A stretch of 5,522 nucleotides of DNA from an uncultured Collinsella sp. (GTDB lineage: Bacteria > Actinomycetota > Coriobacteriia > Coriobacteriales > Coriobacteriaceae). Below, in pieces: positions 5,485-5,522 of the stretch. The DNA lies in NCBI GenBank assembly GCA_900756725.1, contig CAAELJ010000070.1:1-5522 (forward strand), written 5' to 3'. Within the stretch, counting starts at the first letter, position 1; every line of letters starts with the position of its first letter. A program made the position numbers and the translations under genes. The notes under the pieces were generated by a model, which was given only the letters and a program-made list of their open reading frames with translations, did not search any database and was not told where the DNA came from.

Positions 5485-5522
5485 TCGCGCTTTCCCAAAG
5501 GGGGTCCTCTGGGAAAGCGCGA
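5485..5522. repeat. Perfect 13-bp inverted repeat cut by window end
   Basis: TCGCGCTTTCCCA (5485-5497) and TGGGAAAGCGCGA (5510-5522) are exact inverse complements with a 12-nt spacer (AAGGGGGTCCTC). The right arm ends exactly at the last base, so the true arms may be longer. No T-run is visible. It may be a dispersed intergenic palindrome or the terminator stem of a gene outside the window. Confidence 0.8.

Overview
The window is about 60% GC by eye and holds five intact genes. The base composition, the gene content and the gut-anaerobe style of the proteins suggest a high-GC anaerobic actinobacterium, most likely of the class Coriobacteriia (Collinsella or a relative). That assignment is inference from protein character; no marker gene fixes the taxon.

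Layout. Positions 1-303 hold no gene I can support; the stretch is G/T-rich on the plus strand, has diverged short repeats and possibly a mobile-element end. On the minus strand, in transcription order, come serB (3306-2671, phosphoserine phosphatase), a 114-nt gap with a perfect 11-bp inverted repeat, then a tight three-gene set: larB (2556-1774), larC (1763-846) and a TetR-family regulator (843-304). The larB stop codon overlaps the larC Shine-Dalgarno, and only 2 nt separate the larC stop from the tetR start. On the plus strand, divergent from serB, aspS (3563-5350, aspartyl-tRNA synthetase) follows a leader with a hairpin and a near-ideal ribosome binding site, and ends at a strong intrinsic terminator (5374-5408). 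The last 38 bases form an inverted repeat cut by the window edge.

How the genes work together. LarB and LarC act in synthesis of the nickel-pincer nucleotide (NPN) cofactor first known from lactate racemase. LarB makes the doubly carboxylated pyridinium mononucleotide from nicotinic acid adenine dinucleotide; LarC inserts nickel at the end. LarE (sulfur insertion) and LarA (the apo-enzyme) are not here. LarC is short: it matches only the N-terminal LarC1 half, with a very His-rich insert, and a TetR gene sits where the LarC2 half would be expected. The TetR protein is the obvious candidate to bind the inverted repeat ahead of larB, which would make this a self-regulated cofactor operon. serB (serine synthesis) and aspS (translation) are housekeeping neighbours with no evident link to the nickel pathway.
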